From positions 1,208-8,080 of the forward strand of contig DAII01000118.1 in assembly GCA_002496065.1 (NCBI GenBank): 6,873 nucleotides of DNA, in the 5' to 3' direction. The notes under the pieces are model-generated. The model did no database searches, was not told where the DNA came from, and saw only the letters and a program-made list of their open reading frames with translations. Made by a program: the position numbers and the translations under genes. This document shows, piece after piece, positions 6,259-6,873 of this stretch (positions are counted from its first letter, which is position 1; each line of letters opens with the position of its first letter). This stretch comes from Methanobrevibacter sp. UBA586 (GTDB lineage: Archaea > Methanobacteriota > Methanobacteria > Methanobacteriales > Methanobacteriaceae).

Positions 6259-6873
6259 CTTTTTGGTTGGAGTGTAATGATTCAACAGCAATTCAGTTGC
6301 CTTCTCAATAATCTCTCTTCTTATCTTGTTCATATTTCCAACGGTTACAAAGATGTTTTTTGGCATGTTGTTTATCTGAACATTCTCTATGTAAAAGGGA
6401 GTTCCTCCTGTTTTTGATAATTGCTGTTTGATTTTCTCCTCACGGATAGGTTGATTTATCGCTGTTTCAAATAATCCTGGTGAATTGTATCTGAAATTAA
6501 TCAGTTCTCCGTCAAGATAAAATCCCACCTGCACAAATATGGTCAGGTCTTCATTCCATGTAATCTTAAGGTTCAATCCGTGTTTTGGAGTAACCATCTC
6601 TTTTTTAAATCTTTTAAGATCCTCATGGATGGATTTACGATAGCTGATAAATACTTCAGTGCCCACCTTTACGTTTCTGGTGGTATTGATTACTATCCTG
6701 TCCTTGTCCTGTGATATTATGTCTTCCAGATAGATTCCTTTTATTTTACCGTTGTATTTGAATCCTATTCCATCTCCAAGCTCTAATGGGATGTAGTTGT
6801 CTTTGTTTTTAACTTCAATTGTAACTTTGGTTCCGTCAATGTCTACTATGTCTCCAATGTAAAGTCCTTCATG
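6256..6873 (-). CDS. U32-family protein fragment upstream of the premature TGA: beta region and DUF3656-like domain (205 aa visible, 5' end outside window)
   Basis: The frame is open from the first base at the window edge (HEGLYIGDIVDIDG) to TGA 6256, so the gene begins beyond the window. A GTG at 6666 lies inside the domain and is not a credible start. Residues 1-80 resemble the beta-rich region of the 811-residue neighbour: GLYIGDIV against GLELGTVY, ELGDGIGF against EKGDGILI. Residues about 100-195 match the DUF3656-like region, including KQQLSK..GTPFYI and MNKIRREII. The part ends LLNHYTPTKK at the stop, just after that domain. In RlhA this domain follows the Fe-S barrel. Confidence 0.8.
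   Translation of the reverse strand, partial: HEGLYIGDIVDIDGTKVTIEVKNKDNYIPLELGDGIGFKYNGKIKGIYLEDIISQDKDRIVINTTRNVKVGTEVFISYRKSIHEDLKRFKKEMVTPKHGLNLKITWNEDLTIFVQVGFYLDGELINFRYNSPGLFETAINQPIREEKIKQQLSKTGGTPFYIENVQINNMPKNIFVTVGNMNKIRREIIEKATELLLNHYTPTKK

Larger units (their letters stand above)
5257..6873 (-). pseudogene. Second U32-family gene, 5'-incomplete in window and interrupted by one in-frame TGA
   Basis: One frame runs from the window edge to the TGA at 5257-5259: 205 residues, a TGA at 6256-6258, then 332 residues. It is paralogous to the downstream 811-residue protein along its length, corresponding to that protein's residues from about 295 onwards. Matches include KQQLSKTGGTPFYIENVQI against KKQLSKLDNYPFKIDHINI and NKIRREIIEKATELL against NKIRRKLLSNLEQSI, both before the TGA. 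After it, IISPELSGEEIRELI matches TLSPELTKKDYEDIM. Paralogy on both sides of the TGA shows that the two parts were one gene. The catalytic first barrel lies outside the window and cannot be judged. A single substitution or read error could create the TGA. If real, the product ends after the DUF3656-like domain and loses the second barrel. Confidence 0.75.

Noticed and set aside
6664..6666. GTG at 6666 as the start of a 136-residue gene
   Set aside because: The frame is open upstream to the window edge and that upstream sequence aligns to the neighbouring U32 protein, so this is an internal valine.
1..6873. CRISPR array, tRNA, rRNA, insertion sequence or attachment site
   Set aside because: No regularly spaced direct repeats, transposase-like protein, tRNA-like fold or long terminal repeats were seen by eye; nearly all sequence is accounted for by coding regions.

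Overview
The window is AT-rich and looks archaeal, most likely from a Methanobacteriales methanogen of the Methanobrevibacter type. This assignment is inferred from base composition, a TATA box with a GGTG-type ribosome binding site ahead of one gene, and protein families common in that order. No marker gene is present to prove it. All genes lie on the minus strand, so transcription runs from high to low coordinates.

Layout in order of transcription. (1) 6873-5257 is the 3' part of a U32-family protein (UbiU/RlhA/TrhP superfamily, formerly 'peptidase U32/collagenase'). Its frame is open to the window edge but is cut once by an in-frame TGA at 6256-6258. (2) 5270-2835 is an intact 811-residue paralogue of the same family, overlapping the first gene by 14 bases. 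It has the Cys signature for a [4Fe-4S] cluster and a second, Cys-less barrel at its C-terminus. (3) After an 82-base gap with its own TATA box and Shine-Dalgarno site, 2752-824 encodes an archaeal MutS2-like protein (helix-hairpin-helix N-terminus, MutS-type ATPase C-terminus). A single in-frame TAA at 1694-1696 splits it into two open frames. (4) After a short gap with a hairpin, a T8 tract and a possible leaderless promoter, 779-1 is the N-terminal half of an ABC1/AarF/UbiB-type atypical kinase that runs off the window.

The main observation is that two of the four genes carry exactly one nonsense codon with the frame unchanged on both sides. Both stops fall close to domain junctions, and the gene between them is undamaged. 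This could be recent pseudogenisation, sequencing or assembly error, or genuine splitting into separate domains; the sequence alone cannot decide. The two U32 genes form a probable operon of tandem paralogues. The MutS-like and UbiB-like genes look separately transcribed. No tRNA, rRNA, CRISPR array, insertion sequence or other mobile element was seen. The longest stretch outside a gene is 82 bases, so there are no large unexplained gaps.
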